A DNA stretch of 64,000 bases from Haloplanus ruber (lineage in GTDB: Archaea > Halobacteriota > Halobacteria > Halobacteriales > Haloferacaceae), in assembly GCF_024494725.1 (NCBI RefSeq), contig NZ_JANHDK010000001.1, forward strand, positions 124,001-188,000. The letters run 5' to 3'. The notes beneath the pieces were generated by a model, which saw only the letters and a list, made by a program, of their open reading frames with translations, ran no database searches and had not been told where the DNA came from. Below are positions 35,664 to 44,089 of the stretch, in pieces (position 1 is the stretch's first letter; the number at the start of each line of letters is the position of its first letter). The position numbers and the translations under genes were made by a program.

Positions 35664-36446
35664 TCAGGACCGAACCCGTGCGAAGCCATCGGCGAACACT
35701 CTACTGTTCGGCAGGATATACTCCTCGTCGTCAGCCTCGACGTGTGTGACGAAGAGATCCATCTCTTGGACGATGCCTCGGATCTCCCCCACTTGGATCT
35801 CGTCGCCGATTGTGTAGGGCTGGTGTAAGAGGAGGTACGCGCCGACCGCACCGGCCGAGAGCAACTGCCTGAACGCGAGACCGCCGAGAAAGACGAGCGC
35901 GAAGACGTAGGCGGCAAGCAGGACGATCAGGGCGCCGGTGGCGACGCCAACCTGCCCGAGAGCGATCAGCGCTGCGAGATAGAACACGCTGTATTTCGCC
36001 ACCAGCGGGAGCACGTTCGCCTGCGGGAGCTTCACCCCGCGGAACCGCTCGGAGACCACCAACTCCACCTTATCGCCGAGGACGACGCCGACGATAACGA
36101 CGATCACCGCGAGGAACAGTTGCGGGAGAAAGCCCGCGACGGCGTTCCAGAACTGGGCGACGTACTCGATTTCGGCGACGGCGATGGCGGCGAAGACCGC
36201 GATACCGAAGATGAAGTAGCCGGCGATGACCGCCAGAATCGCCACCGTCGAGGTGCCGAACTCGCGGGCGGTCCGCTCGAAGGTGGTGCCCTCGGTGGCG
36301 CTGGGGACGCCCGCCCGTCGGAGGAGGCGCCCGGTGATGATCCGGACCATCCAGCCGAAGACGACGCCGAGAGCGAGCGTCGTCACGGCCAGCCAGAACC
36401 GAAGGGGGACCGCCGACAACACTGCCCGAACCGTACCGCCTTGCAT
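35664..36446 (-). CDS. MscS-family mechanosensitive channel
   Basis: A 260-residue small-conductance mechanosensitive-type channel. About five hydrophobic helices precede a short beta domain. The pore-lining region is around YVFALVFLGGLAFRQLLSAGAVGAYLLLHQPYTIGDEIQVGEIRGIVQEMDLFVT, where HQPYTIGDEI and the following V-x-G-x-V strand are the MscS hallmark, ending EEYILPNSRVFADGF. The large C-terminal cage of E. coli MscS is mostly absent, as in many archaeal versions. It begins 1 bp after the dacZ stop codon, so the two are translationally linked, suggesting osmotic control linked to c-di-AMP. Confidence 0.9.
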   Translation of the reverse strand: MQGGTVRAVLSAVPLRFWLAVTTLALGVVFGWMVRIITGRLLRRAGVPSATEGTTFERTAREFGTSTVAILAVIAGYFIFGIAVFAAIAVAEIEYVAQFWNAVAGFLPQLFLAVIVVIVGVVLGDKVELVVSERFRGVKLPQANVLPLVAKYSVFYLAALIALGQVGVATGALIVLLAAYVFALVFLGGLAFRQLLSAGAVGAYLLLHQPYTIGDEIQVGEIRGIVQEMDLFVTHVEADDEEYILPNSRVFADGFARVRS

Positions 36447-36447
36447 C

Positions 36448-37257
36448 TCAGTACTCCTCCGGATCGATCTCCAGAATCAGGTCGCCGCCCTTGAACGCAC
36501 GGACCATCCCGTCGGACTCCGAGAGGACGATAGCGATGGCGTTGGTGTCTCGGGTGATCGCTCCGCCGGCCATATGTCGTGCCCCGAGTCCCTTCGGGAT
36601 GTCGACGCCCTCGGCGGACGGTTCCAGATAGCGGTACGCCGAGACGATTTTGCCCGAGTCGGAGACGACGAAGGCGCCGTCCAGCCGTGAGAATTCCTTG
36701 AGCATCACGTTCACGATGGGGTCGCCAACGTGGACGTGACTCTTCTCGAAGGGGTTGTAAGAGAGCGGCCGGGACTTGTTCATCACCTTGCCCGCGTCCC
36801 CGACGACGAACAGCGCCCCGACCGGCTTGCCTTTCTGTCCTTTCTTTCCGAGGTCGATAGCCACCTCGAAGACGTCGCGGACGACGCCCGGTTCGGCCCG
36901 CGAGTCGATGAAGAGGTCGTAGATTCCCGAGCGCATCGACTCGTCCACCCGCACCCGAACCAGCGAGTCGGCGTCGTCGCCGAACATCGACAGCGAACAG
37001 ACGACCATGTCGCCCTCCGCGACGAACCCTCGCTCCATTGCCCCCTCGACCCCGAATTTGATCCGGTCACGGACGTTCTCGAACCCGAGCGGCAGTTCGA
37101 CGAATGCATCGGCCTCGACGCCGTTCTCGGCGGCGATCACCACCCGCGTCACCCCACTGTCGTCGAACCGCTCGTAGACGGACGCCGACGGGGAAAACAG
37201 GAACAGACCGTCGACATCCGCCACGAGGCTACCCAACGAATCCCGTAACGTCGCCAT
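36448..37257 (-). CDS. dacZ: Diadenylate cyclase DacZ
   Basis: A 269-residue archaeal diadenylate cyclase that makes c-di-AMP from two ATP. The C-terminal DisA_N domain holds the catalytic motif DGA at 193-195 (LDGAFVVSDSGKIVSAYRYL) and GLGARHMA at 223-230, equivalent to the RHR-type ATP site. The N-terminal 140 residues form the archaeal-specific domain. In Haloferax volcanii DacZ is essential and c-di-AMP levels affect cell size and salt adaptation (published knowledge). A TATA-like TTTATTT about 27 nt before the ATG predicts a leaderless mRNA, shared with mscS. Confidence 0.95.
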   Translation of the reverse strand: MATLRDSLGSLVADVDGLFLFSPSASVYERFDDSGVTRVVIAAENGVEADAFVELPLGFENVRDRIKFGVEGAMERGFVAEGDMVVCSLSMFGDDADSLVRVRVDESMRSGIYDLFIDSRAEPGVVRDVFEVAIDLGKKGQKGKPVGALFVVGDAGKVMNKSRPLSYNPFEKSHVHVGDPIVNVMLKEFSRLDGAFVVSDSGKIVSAYRYLEPSAEGVDIPKGLGARHMAGGAITRDTNAIAIVLSESDGMVRAFKGGDLILEIDPEEY

Positions 37258-37280
37258 TGACGGAACGACGAGACGTGGCG

Positions 37281-37288
37281 AAATAAAG
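37281..37288 (-). promoter_or_regulatory. TATA-like box of dacZ-mscS
   Basis: CTTTATTT on the minus strand, centred about 27 bp before the dacZ ATG. The spacing matches an archaeal TATA box with transcription beginning at the start codon. Confidence 0.55.
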
Positions 37289-37345
37289 GTTTGCAGACCG
37301 TCACACGTCCGTCATGCGCTTCTCGGTTCGTCGTCTCGCTGACGC

Positions 37346-38659
37346 TCACTCCCGCAGTCGCTCGACGTGGTCGATCCGCCGTTGGACGAGCGAGGGCTTG
37401 CCGATGTCCTCACGCACTCGTAGCCCGTCGCCGCCCGACAGCGCCGCGTCGGCGATGGTCTCCGCGTCGGTGATCGTTCCATCGACGCCGACGACGGCGA
37501 ACGCCCGCGAGGTGGTGGTATAGAGGCCGTCCGCCTGGGCGTCGACGCTCGCGTAGAAGAGCAGCGCCTCGCCGGCGTCGGTGCCGTGTTCGGCCGCCGC
37601 ACTCGCGGCGCTCTCCTCGTCGACCGTGATCCGGGCGCCAGCCTCGGGGTCGGCCGGATAGCCCGCGGGGACGGCGTACTTACACACCGTCGCCCGCGAC
37701 GAGAATTCGAGGTCCGGAAGGGGGTTGCCCTCGCGTGCGGCCACCAGCACGTCGAGGAACGGTGTCTCCATGACCGGCAGGGTGTTCATCGCCTCGGGGT
37801 CGCCAAAGCGGGCGTTGAACTCCACGACGCGGACGCCGTCGGCGGTGAGCATGAACTGCCCGTAGAGGACGCCCTTGTAGTCGGGGAGGGCGTCGACCGT
37901 CGCCCGGAGGACGTCGACCGCCGCCTCGTAATCGTCCGCGTCCATGAACGGCAGCGTCGGGCTGCTGTCGCTGTAACTCCCCATCCCGCCCGTGTTCGGC
38001 CCCTCGTCGCCCTCGTAGGCGCGCTTGTGGTCCTGGACCGCGGGCGTGACCCTGAGGTCGCCGTTCGCGACGAACCCCTGAACCGTGAACTCCTCGCCGA
38101 CCAGTCGCTCTTCCAGCACGACGCGGTCGTAGTCGGCGTCCCGGAGGTAGGCCTTGGCCTCGGCTTTCGTCACCTGATCACCGGTGACGCGGACGCCCTT
38201 GCCGCCGGTGAGGCCGGCAGGCTTGACCGCCAGGTCGCCGTCGTAGTCGTCGATGTACTCGCCGGCTGCCTCCATGTCCTCGAACGTCTCGAAGTCGGGA
38301 CAGCCCGGCACGCCGTTGTCCCGCATGAACCGCCGCTGATAGGCCTTATCCGTCTCGATCCGTGCCGCCTCGGCGCCCGGACCGAAGGCGTAGACGCCGG
38401 CGCTATCGAGGGCGTCGGCGACGCCTGCCGCGAGAGCGGACTCGGGGCCAATCACCGCGAGTGTGGCGTCGACGTCCGTCGCGAAGTCGACGATGGCATC
38501 GGCGTCGGTTTCGTCGATGGACCGAGTCTCCGTCGCTAGGTCGGCAATGCCAGGGTTGCGGTTGCTCGCACAGGCATAGAGATCACAGTCCGGCGCGACG
38601 GCGCGGGCGATAGCGTGTTCACGTCCCCCGCCGCCGACGAGGAGCACTGTCTCTGACAT
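37346..38659 (-). CDS. purD: Phosphoribosylamine--glycine ligase
   Basis: A 437-residue purine-synthesis enzyme joining glycine to phosphoribosylamine with ATP. N-terminal LLVGGGGREHAIARAV, ATP-grasp strands VKPAGLTGGKGVRV (about 146-159), EERLVGEEFTVQGFV, and the family signature NARFGDPEAMNTLPV (about 288-302) are all present. Full length. It is transcribed toward dacZ with an 88-bp gap. Confidence 0.96.
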   Translation of the reverse strand: MSETVLLVGGGGREHAIARAVAPDCDLYACASNRNPGIADLATETRSIDETDADAIVDFATDVDATLAVIGPESALAAGVADALDSAGVYAFGPGAEAARIETDKAYQRRFMRDNGVPGCPDFETFEDMEAAGEYIDDYDGDLAVKPAGLTGGKGVRVTGDQVTKAEAKAYLRDADYDRVVLEERLVGEEFTVQGFVANGDLRVTPAVQDHKRAYEGDEGPNTGGMGSYSDSSPTLPFMDADDYEAAVDVLRATVDALPDYKGVLYGQFMLTADGVRVVEFNARFGDPEAMNTLPVMETPFLDVLVAAREGNPLPDLEFSSRATVCKYAVPAGYPADPEAGARITVDEESAASAAAEHGTDAGEALLFYASVDAQADGLYTTTSRAFAVVGVDGTITDAETIADAALSGGDGLRVREDIGKPSLVQRRIDHVERLRE

Positions 38660-38803
38660 GCGTGAGTCACCCCGTGGAAGCGGCCTAAACGTTGCCCTTC
38701 GTGGCGCTCACCCTCCGTCGACGTAGTGACGCCACCCACCCGGACCGCCACCCCCGGCCGGCACCGCCCGGCCCGAAGGCCCACAGCCTCGTCGACGGGT
38801 CGA

Positions 38804-39406
38804 CTACGCCGCGTCGTCGACCTCCTCGTCGAATCGCTCGTATCGCTCCGCGAACCGACGCTCGCAGGACGGACAACAGAACTGGTGGCGGTCGCCGCCG
38901 ATCCGGGCGGTCGTCCCCTCACTTGTCACCGTGTTGCCACACTCGGCACACGAGAGGGCAAAGCCGGTGCCGCCGACCGTCGGCGTCCACTCCCCGTCGG
39001 TCAGGAGTGTCACGGTGTAATCGTCGACGGTCCCCTCGGTCAGCGTCGCGTCGAGCCACCGGGGGACGTTCCCGTCGGGAACGCGGGCATAACAGATCAG
39101 GTCGCGCTCGGCGGTCGTAAACAGGTGTTCGACCGCTTCGGCCTCCCGTAACGTCGCCCGCGTGTCGTCGACGGCCGCCGCTGGCATCTCGATCCGTACC
39201 AGCACCGGCACCCCCTCCCGGAGCTTCGAGCGGTCGACGTCGACGGTGAATCGACGAATCACGCCGGTCTCCTGCAGGCGGTCGACGCGATCAGACACCG
39301 CGGGCGGCGAGAGATCGACCGTTTCGGCAATCTCCGCCCACGGTGTCCGGGCGTCGTCCATCAGGGACTGAAGAATCTCTAAGTCCGTCTCGTCGAGGTC
39401 ACGCAT
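38804..39406 (-). CDS. Lrp/AsnC-type regulator with C-terminal TRASH metal-sensing domain
   Basis: A 200-residue transcription factor. Residues 1-60 form an AsnC winged helix (DETDLEILQSLMDD; DLSPPAVSDRVDRLQETGVIRRF). The ligand-binding half is shortened, and residues about 150-190 form a TRASH domain with Cys153, Cys156, Cys177, Cys178 and Cys181 (CAECG; FCCPSCERRF). A Halobacterium regulator of this architecture responds to copper. No copper ATPase is adjacent here; the gene faces away from the glycosyltransferase on the same strand. Metal specificity is inferred from family only. Confidence 0.9.
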   Translation of the reverse strand: MRDLDETDLEILQSLMDDARTPWAEIAETVDLSPPAVSDRVDRLQETGVIRRFTVDVDRSKLREGVPVLVRIEMPAAAVDDTRATLREAEAVEHLFTTAERDLICYARVPDGNVPRWLDATLTEGTVDDYTVTLLTDGEWTPTVGGTGFALSCAECGNTVTSEGTTARIGGDRHQFCCPSCERRFAERYERFDEEVDDAA

Positions 39407-39460
39407 ACAGGGGCAACGGGCGGCAGCCGGTTTGTACCTTCTCCCGCCGAAAGACCCCCA

Positions 39461-40378
39461 TCACTCTGTGCCGTCCTCGCGCAGTCGCTCGCGGTGCAAG
39501 GAGAGGATCAGATCCGCGAGCACCCCGAACATCAGTAACTGCACACCGACGAGGATGGCGAAGGCGGCGACAACGGCAAGCACTTCGTGGGAGACCTGGC
39601 GCGTGACCCATTCGACCCCGACGTACGCGGCGACCATCCCACCCACGATGGTCGACGCCGCACCGATGCTCCCGAAGTAAAACAGCGGGTTGTTGGTCTT
39701 GGCCCGGCGGTACAGTTCGAGGATGATGATGCCGCCGTCACGAACGGGGTGGAGGTTGGTGTTCGACCCCGAGGGACGCGGGAGGTAGGTGATCGGCACC
39801 ACCGTCGTCGGGATTTCGCGTTTCGCACACTCGACTGCCATCTCCGTCTCGATGCCGAACCCGTCGGCGGTGAGGTGCATCCGCTCGAAGGACGCTCGGG
39901 TGAAGGCACGATAGCCAGAGAGGATGTCGCCGAAGGACTCGCCGTGAATGACGCCGAAGGCGCCGTTGATGAGGCGGTTGCCGAGGCGGTTGAGCGCCGT
40001 CATCGCCCCCGAGCGCATGTCGGCAAAGCGGTTCCCGATGACGTGGTCGGCCGCGCCCGAACGGAGGGGGTCGAGCATCGCGTCGGCGTCCTCGGCGCGG
40101 TAGGTGCCGTCGCCGTCGAGCATGAGAACGTTCGGCGCGTCGACGTGTTTAGCGACCGCCTCCCGAACCGCCTGTCCCTTTCCCGATCCGGACTGTGTCA
40201 CCACGCGAGCACCGGCCTCGCGGGCCACCTCGCGGGTGTCGTCGGTCGATCCCCCGTCGACGACGAGTACGTCATCGAACCCCGCGGCCCGGAAGTCAGT
40301 CACCACGTCGCCGATGGTCGCGGCCTCGTTGAGCGTCGGGACGAGGACGGTGACGTCATCGAAAGCGGACACAGTCAT
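39461..40378 (-). CDS. aglJ: GT2 glycosyltransferase, AglJ-like (dolichol phosphate hexosyltransferase)
   Basis: A 305-residue family 2 glycosyltransferase: VTVLVPTLNEAATIGDVV at the start, VVDGGSTDDT, the metal-binding LMLDGDGTYRAED (about 104-116), RFADMRSGAMTALNRLGN, and GFGIETEMAVECAKR. Two C-terminal membrane helices (about 238-260 and 268-292) anchor it. The closest known architecture is AglJ, which loads the first sugar on dolichol phosphate in N-glycosylation of the haloarchaeal S-layer; a DPM1-like role is the alternative. Next to it lie remnants of a sugar nucleotidyltransferase and a flippase, which supports a glycan locus. Confidence 0.8.
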   Translation of the reverse strand: MTVSAFDDVTVLVPTLNEAATIGDVVTDFRAAGFDDVLVVDGGSTDDTREVAREAGARVVTQSGSGKGQAVREAVAKHVDAPNVLMLDGDGTYRAEDADAMLDPLRSGAADHVIGNRFADMRSGAMTALNRLGNRLINGAFGVIHGESFGDILSGYRAFTRASFERMHLTADGFGIETEMAVECAKREIPTTVVPITYLPRPSGSNTNLHPVRDGGIIILELYRRAKTNNPLFYFGSIGAASTIVGGMVAAYVGVEWVTRQVSHEVLAVVAAFAILVGVQLLMFGVLADLILSLHRERLREDGTE

Positions 40379-40479
40379 GACTCTCCGGGGGGTGTAAAAA
40401 ATCGTTCCATCGAGACGGCTCGTGATCCGCCGCTGTCCCGAAATGTCCGTCTCTGTTTGTGTCTCTTCTTTCCTCTCCG

Positions 40480-40620
40480 TCCGATCCGTTGAGCCGTCGC
40501 TCCGCTTCGTTCCAGTCCTTCCTGAGTCCCGATGTTGACCCGCCAGCAGTCCACCCGGATGGCGTCAATGGTGTGATTGCTCTGGATCAGCAGGTCGATA
40601 GCGTCCGGTATTATCATACT
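40480..40620 (-). pseudogene. 3' remnant of a sugar-1-phosphate nucleotidyltransferase gene, frameshifted
   Basis: Read on the minus strand from 40617, the frame gives PDAIDLLIQSNHTIDAIRVD then CWRVNIGTQE; the homologous continuation KDWNEAERRLNG appears in the next frame. Sugar nucleotidyltransferases (RmlA/AglF type) have just such a C-terminal segment: L-T-D-A-I-D-L-L then G-W-R-V-D-I-G-T-P-E-D. A one-base insertion around 40525-40535 explains the frame change. All of the catalytic N-terminal part is missing, and the break at about 40618 abuts the flippase fragment. Confidence 0.6.
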
Positions 40621-40934
40621 TGAACCGCACGTAGACTATTTTGACGTTGAGAATGGATGGTTCTACGTCGCAATCGTATTTGCCAGTGTGGCACTCTTCA
40701 GGCTGTTCCAGGAAATGGTCTCTGGTATCGGGGACTTCGGGACTGCAGTTGTGCTTGATATGTTCCGGTCAATCCTTACGATTCCATTACAGCTACTTCT
40801 GGTACTAGTCTTCAGGCTTGGTGTCGCAGGAATGGTCTACGGACTTGCACTCGCCTCCGTGTTAGTGCTCCTACTCACGCTGTACATCTTGGCTGTTCGT
40901 CCACGCATTCCTGACAAGAGGATGCTGAGGGGCG
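40612..40934 (+). pseudogene. Internal fragment of an oligosaccharide flippase-like gene
   Basis: An open stretch coding for about 107 residues with three hydrophobic helices: WFYVAIVFASVALFRLFQEM, GIGDFGTAVVLDMFRSILTI, LLVLVFRLGVAGMVYGLALA, then VLLLTLYILAVRPRIPDK. The pattern matches the C-terminal half of Wzx/AglR-type oligosaccharide flippases. The 5' part is absent, and the 3' end is cut by the left end of the IS6-type element at 40935. Third-position GC is clearly lower than in flanking genes, which suggests foreign origin, as is common in glycan loci. Confidence 0.6.
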
Positions 40935-41623
40935 GTGTTCAGATAAGGATCAGGGATAAGGCGGAGCGAATTTCGACCGGTTCATGGAAGAAATCGCCCG
41001 CCTCATCGGTGGTAGCGACCGCTTCGAGTTAGGATTTGTGGAGCGAGAGTCGACACCCGAGCCAGCGATGAAGCTCGGTATTCGACTCCACTTGGCTGGA
41101 CTATCACTTTCGAATACCATCTCAATTCTTGATCGTTTGGGTGTCGAGCGCTGTCGCTCTACTGTTCACAACTGGGTGCAGAAGGCCGATTTACAGCCCA
41201 CAGATGGTGCCGACCCGGATCACGTTGCGGTCGACGAAACCGTGATCCAACTCAATGACGAGCGATATTGGCTGTACACCGCGGTCGATCCCGACACCAA
41301 CCGCCTGCTCCATATACGGCTCTATTCGACGAGAAAACAGGCGGTAAGCGAGATGTACCTCTCTGAACTTCGTGAGAAACATCTCGTTGACGACGCGATC
41401 TTTCTCATCGATGGCGCACCGTGGTTGCAGGCAGCCTGCCACCGCTTCAGACTCCGATTCCAGCATGTTACACATGGGAATCGGAATGCCGTCGAACGTG
41501 CCTTTCGAGAACTAAAACGTCGAACCCACCAGTTCTCAAATACATTCAGCCACGTGGAACCGAGTACCGCTGAAAATTGGTTACAAGCGTTCGCCTTCGC
41601 ATGGAATCGGCTAATCTGAACAC
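40935..41623 (+). mobile_element. IS6-family insertion sequence (689 bp)
   Basis: Perfect 10-bp terminal inverted repeats GTGTTCAGAT (40935-40944) and ATCTGAACAC (41614-41623) bound a single transposase gene, whose stop codon lies within the right repeat. Size and single-gene layout are those of haloarchaeal IS6 elements. The 8-bp flanks (GAGGGGCG on the left, TACCCGCC on the right) do not match, so there is no target duplication. That points to an adjacent deletion or rearrangement after insertion. Confidence 0.85.
40984..41619 (+). CDS. tnp: IS6-family transposase
   Basis: A 211-residue transposase. Acidic triad residues are Asp84 (VAVDETVIQL), Asp143 (FLIDGAPWL) and Glu171 (NAVERAFRELKRRT). 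A short N-terminal helix-turn-helix region (LSLSNTISILDRLGVERCRSTVHNW) precedes the catalytic domain. The frame is complete and could be active. GC content is lower than in the surroundings. IS6 enzymes transpose by replicative cointegrate formation. Confidence 0.93.
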   Translation: MEEIARLIGGSDRFELGFVERESTPEPAMKLGIRLHLAGLSLSNTISILDRLGVERCRSTVHNWVQKADLQPTDGADPDHVAVDETVIQLNDERYWLYTAVDPDTNRLLHIRLYSTRKQAVSEMYLSELREKHLVDDAIFLIDGAPWLQAACHRFRLRFQHVTHGNRNAVERAFRELKRRTHQFSNTFSHVEPSTAENWLQAFAFAWNRLI

Positions 41624-41731
41624 TACCCGCCCGCACCGCTGACTGTCCGCACGGCGTCGGCCCAGTCGCGGTCGGCGGTCCGGTCGACCACCGCGCCGTG
41701 GCTTTTTGTCGAGCCGCGACGAGAGCGGACC

Positions 41732-42706
41732 ATGGAGTACACAACCCTCGGCTCGACCGGCGTGGAGGTATCCCGCATCTGCCTCGGCTGTATGAGCATC
41801 GGCACGAGCGACTGGCGCGACTGGGTGCTGGACGAGGAGGAGGGGATCGAACTCGTCGACCGCGCCATCGAACTCGGGATCAACTTCTTCGACACCGCCA
41901 ACATGTACTCGAACGGCGAGTCGGAGCGGGTCCTGGGAAAGGCCCTAGAGGGCCGCCGCGAGGAACAAGTCGTCGCCACGAAGGGCTACTTCCCGATGAA
42001 CGAGGACGACCCCAACTCCGGCGGCCTGTCGCGGAAGGCCATCGAACAGGAACTGTCGAACTCGCTGGACCGCTTGGGGATGGATACGGTCGATCTCTAC
42101 CAGATCCACCGCTGGGACGACGAGACACCGATCGAGGAGACACTTCGCGCCCTCGACGACGCGGTGCGACGGGGGCAGATCCGCTATCTCGGCGCGAGTT
42201 CGATGTGGGCCCACCAGTTGGCGGACGCGCTTCACACGAGCGATAGCCTCGGCCTCGACCGCTTTGCCACCATGCAGAACCACTACAACCTCGCCTACCG
42301 CGAGGAGGAACGCGAAATGTTGCCCTTCTGTCGAAAGGAGGGGATCGGTGTCATTCCGTGGTCGCCGCTGGCGCGTGGCTACCTCACCCGGCCGGACGAG
42401 GACGTCGACGCGACCACCCGCGGGGCGAGCGAGGAGCGCCTCTACGAACACCCCTACCGCGAGGGCGGCGGGAGAGCGGTCAACGAACGCGTCCGGCAAC
42501 TCGCCGAGGAACGGGGCGTGAAGATGGCACAGATTGCACTCTCGTGGGTGTTACACAAGGACGCCGTCGACGCCCCCATCGTGGGGACCACCTCGGTCGA
42601 ACATCTGGAGGATGCCGTCGAGGCCCTCGACATCGACCTGAGCGACAGCGACATCGAGTATCTGGAAGAACCCTACGAGCCGGTCCCCGTCTCGGGGCAC
42701 GACTAG
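41732..42706 (+). CDS. Aldo/keto reductase
   Basis: A 324-residue NADPH-dependent oxidoreductase with a TIM-barrel fold. The catalytic tetrad region includes FFDTANMYSNGESERVLGKAL (Asp and Tyr), VVATKGYF (Lys) and LYQIHRWDDETP (His). The C-terminal cofactor part PIVGTTSVEHLEDAVEAL is typical of the AKR11/YajO-like group. Substrate unknown. It starts 108 bp after the IS6 end, and overlaps the SCO1-like gene by 4 bp tail to tail. Confidence 0.93.
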   Translation: MEYTTLGSTGVEVSRICLGCMSIGTSDWRDWVLDEEEGIELVDRAIELGINFFDTANMYSNGESERVLGKALEGRREEQVVATKGYFPMNEDDPNSGGLSRKAIEQELSNSLDRLGMDTVDLYQIHRWDDETPIEETLRALDDAVRRGQIRYLGASSMWAHQLADALHTSDSLGLDRFATMQNHYNLAYREEEREMLPFCRKEGIGVIPWSPLARGYLTRPDEDVDATTRGASEERLYEHPYREGGGRAVNERVRQLAEERGVKMAQIALSWVLHKDAVDAPIVGTTSVEHLEDAVEALDIDLSDSDIEYLEEPYEPVPVSGHD

Positions 42707-43377
42707 AGGAATCCGCCGCCGGTCCGCACCGTCTCCAGGTCCTCGATGTACCGCTGTTCTCGCCCCTCCTGGCCGCGGTAGGCGCGTTCGACGTAGCCGT
42801 CGGCGTTCACCAGAAGGACCAGCCCGATGTGGTTGAACATGTATTTCTCCATGTCTTCGGGGTGCGTTCGCTGGAACCGGAATCCGAACGCCTCGCCGAG
42901 GACCGTCTCGGCCCGTTCGGGGCTCTCCGGACGCAGGAACCGCCAGTTGCCGGCCGAGTAGTCGACGTTCATCTGCTCGCCGTACGCACGGAGGCGCTCG
43001 GCGGTGTCACGCTCCGGATCGAAGGTGATGGGATAGAAGCCCACCTCGTCGGCGTAGTCGTTGTCGAGGCTGTGGATCTGCACCTCGCGAAGCGACGAGA
43101 CGAGCCGCGGGCAGACGCTCATGCAGTTGGAGTAGAAGAACGTCACGAACGCGGCCCGGTCGAGACTGCCGAGGTCGATCCGTTCGCCGGTCAGCGGGTC
43201 GGGGAGGGCCACGTCGGGCATCGGTTCGCCCCACGCGGGGTACGCGAGGTCGGCGCTCTCGACGCCACCCCGACGGTCGGGTTCGCCGAGGGCGGTGTTC
43301 GGATCGCCACCGAGACAGCCCGCGGTGACGCCGACGACAGCCGCACCGAACGTCCCGAGGTACGTACGTCGGTCCAT
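42703..43377 (-). CDS. SCO1/SenC-family copper chaperone lipoprotein
   Basis: A 224-residue exported protein. The signal MDRRTYLGTFGAAVVGVTAGC has a twin arginine and lipobox Cys21. The thioredoxin-fold domain carries the copper-binding Cys85 and Cys89 (SNCMSVCP) and His183 (FNHIGL), the full SCO1 set. SCO proteins deliver copper to the CuA site of haem-copper oxidases or act as thiol reductases. Downstream of the CcdA gene (46 bp gap), which supports a redox/copper role. Confidence 0.92.
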   Translation of the reverse strand: MDRRTYLGTFGAAVVGVTAGCLGGDPNTALGEPDRRGGVESADLAYPAWGEPMPDVALPDPLTGERIDLGSLDRAAFVTFFYSNCMSVCPRLVSSLREVQIHSLDNDYADEVGFYPITFDPERDTAERLRAYGEQMNVDYSAGNWRFLRPESPERAETVLGEAFGFRFQRTHPEDMEKYMFNHIGLVLLVNADGYVERAYRGQEGREQRYIEDLETVRTGGGFL

Positions 43378-43423
43378 ACCGTATCCCAGGGGTACACACT
43401 CAAAGCCCGTGTGGTCTGTCCGT

Positions 43424-44089
43424 CTAAAGGACTCCGAGGTAGCGAAGCGAGGCGACGATCTGTGCCACTCCCGCGAGGAGCATGGCGGCCGCGGCGAGTC
43501 GGTGGACCGTGCCGATCCGGTCGCTCCAGGCCCGAACGGCGTCGCTCCCGACGGCCGACAGGAGCGTCACGCCGGTCAGCGGGAGCGCCGTCGCGGCGGC
43601 GTACCCCCCGAGGACCGCCGCCGCCCGCGGGGGAGAGAGCGTCAGCGACTGGGTGATCACGCCGAGCACGACGGGGACGACACAGCCGGCGGCCGCGAGG
43701 GCGTAGCCGCCGCCGAACACCGCGGCGCCCGCAACCGAGCGACGGCGCGCGGGCAGTCGGAGGTGGACCGTCGGCGCTCGCCCGGTCAACAGGAGCGCGC
43801 CCATGACGACGAGCGCGAGACCAACCAGCGGTTCGAGCAACGGTAGGTGACGGACGAGACGGCGGCCGGCAGCGAGGAGGAGTCCGCCGAGCGCCACGAG
43901 GACGACCACCGCGCCGGCGGCGGCCGCGACGCCGCGGACGACCGCCTCGCCGAGGTCCGTGTCCTCGCGGACGGTGTAGCCGACGTAGCCCGGAAGAAGC
44001 GGGTAGGCACAGGGGGCAAAGAAGGTGGCGAGGCCGGCGCCGACGGCGAAGGTGAGCGTGCCGACGAAGCCGGCGTCCACGGCGATCAT
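43424..44089 (-). CDS. CcdA-like thiol-disulfide transmembrane protein
   Basis: A 221-residue six-helix membrane protein of the CcdA/DsbD-beta family, which moves electrons from cytoplasmic thioredoxin to outside proteins. The two redox cysteines lie in FFAPCAYPLLPGYVGY and ALAAAGCVVPVVLG. Its ATG overlaps the stop of the TlpA-like gene by 4 bp (ATGA), indicating coupled synthesis of membrane donor and extracytoplasmic acceptor. Confidence 0.9.
   Translation of the reverse strand: MIAVDAGFVGTLTFAVGAGLATFFAPCAYPLLPGYVGYTVREDTDLGEAVVRGVAAAAGAVVVLVALGGLLLAAGRRLVRHLPLLEPLVGLALVVMGALLLTGRAPTVHLRLPARRRSVAGAAVFGGGYALAAAGCVVPVVLGVITQSLTLSPPRAAAVLGGYAAATALPLTGVTLLSAVGSDAVRAWSDRIGTVHRLAAAAMLLAGVAQIVASLRYLGVL

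Noticed and set aside
40935-41623. IS6 element as a composite transposon arm
   Set aside because: No second copy in the window and no target duplication; only a single element can be supported.
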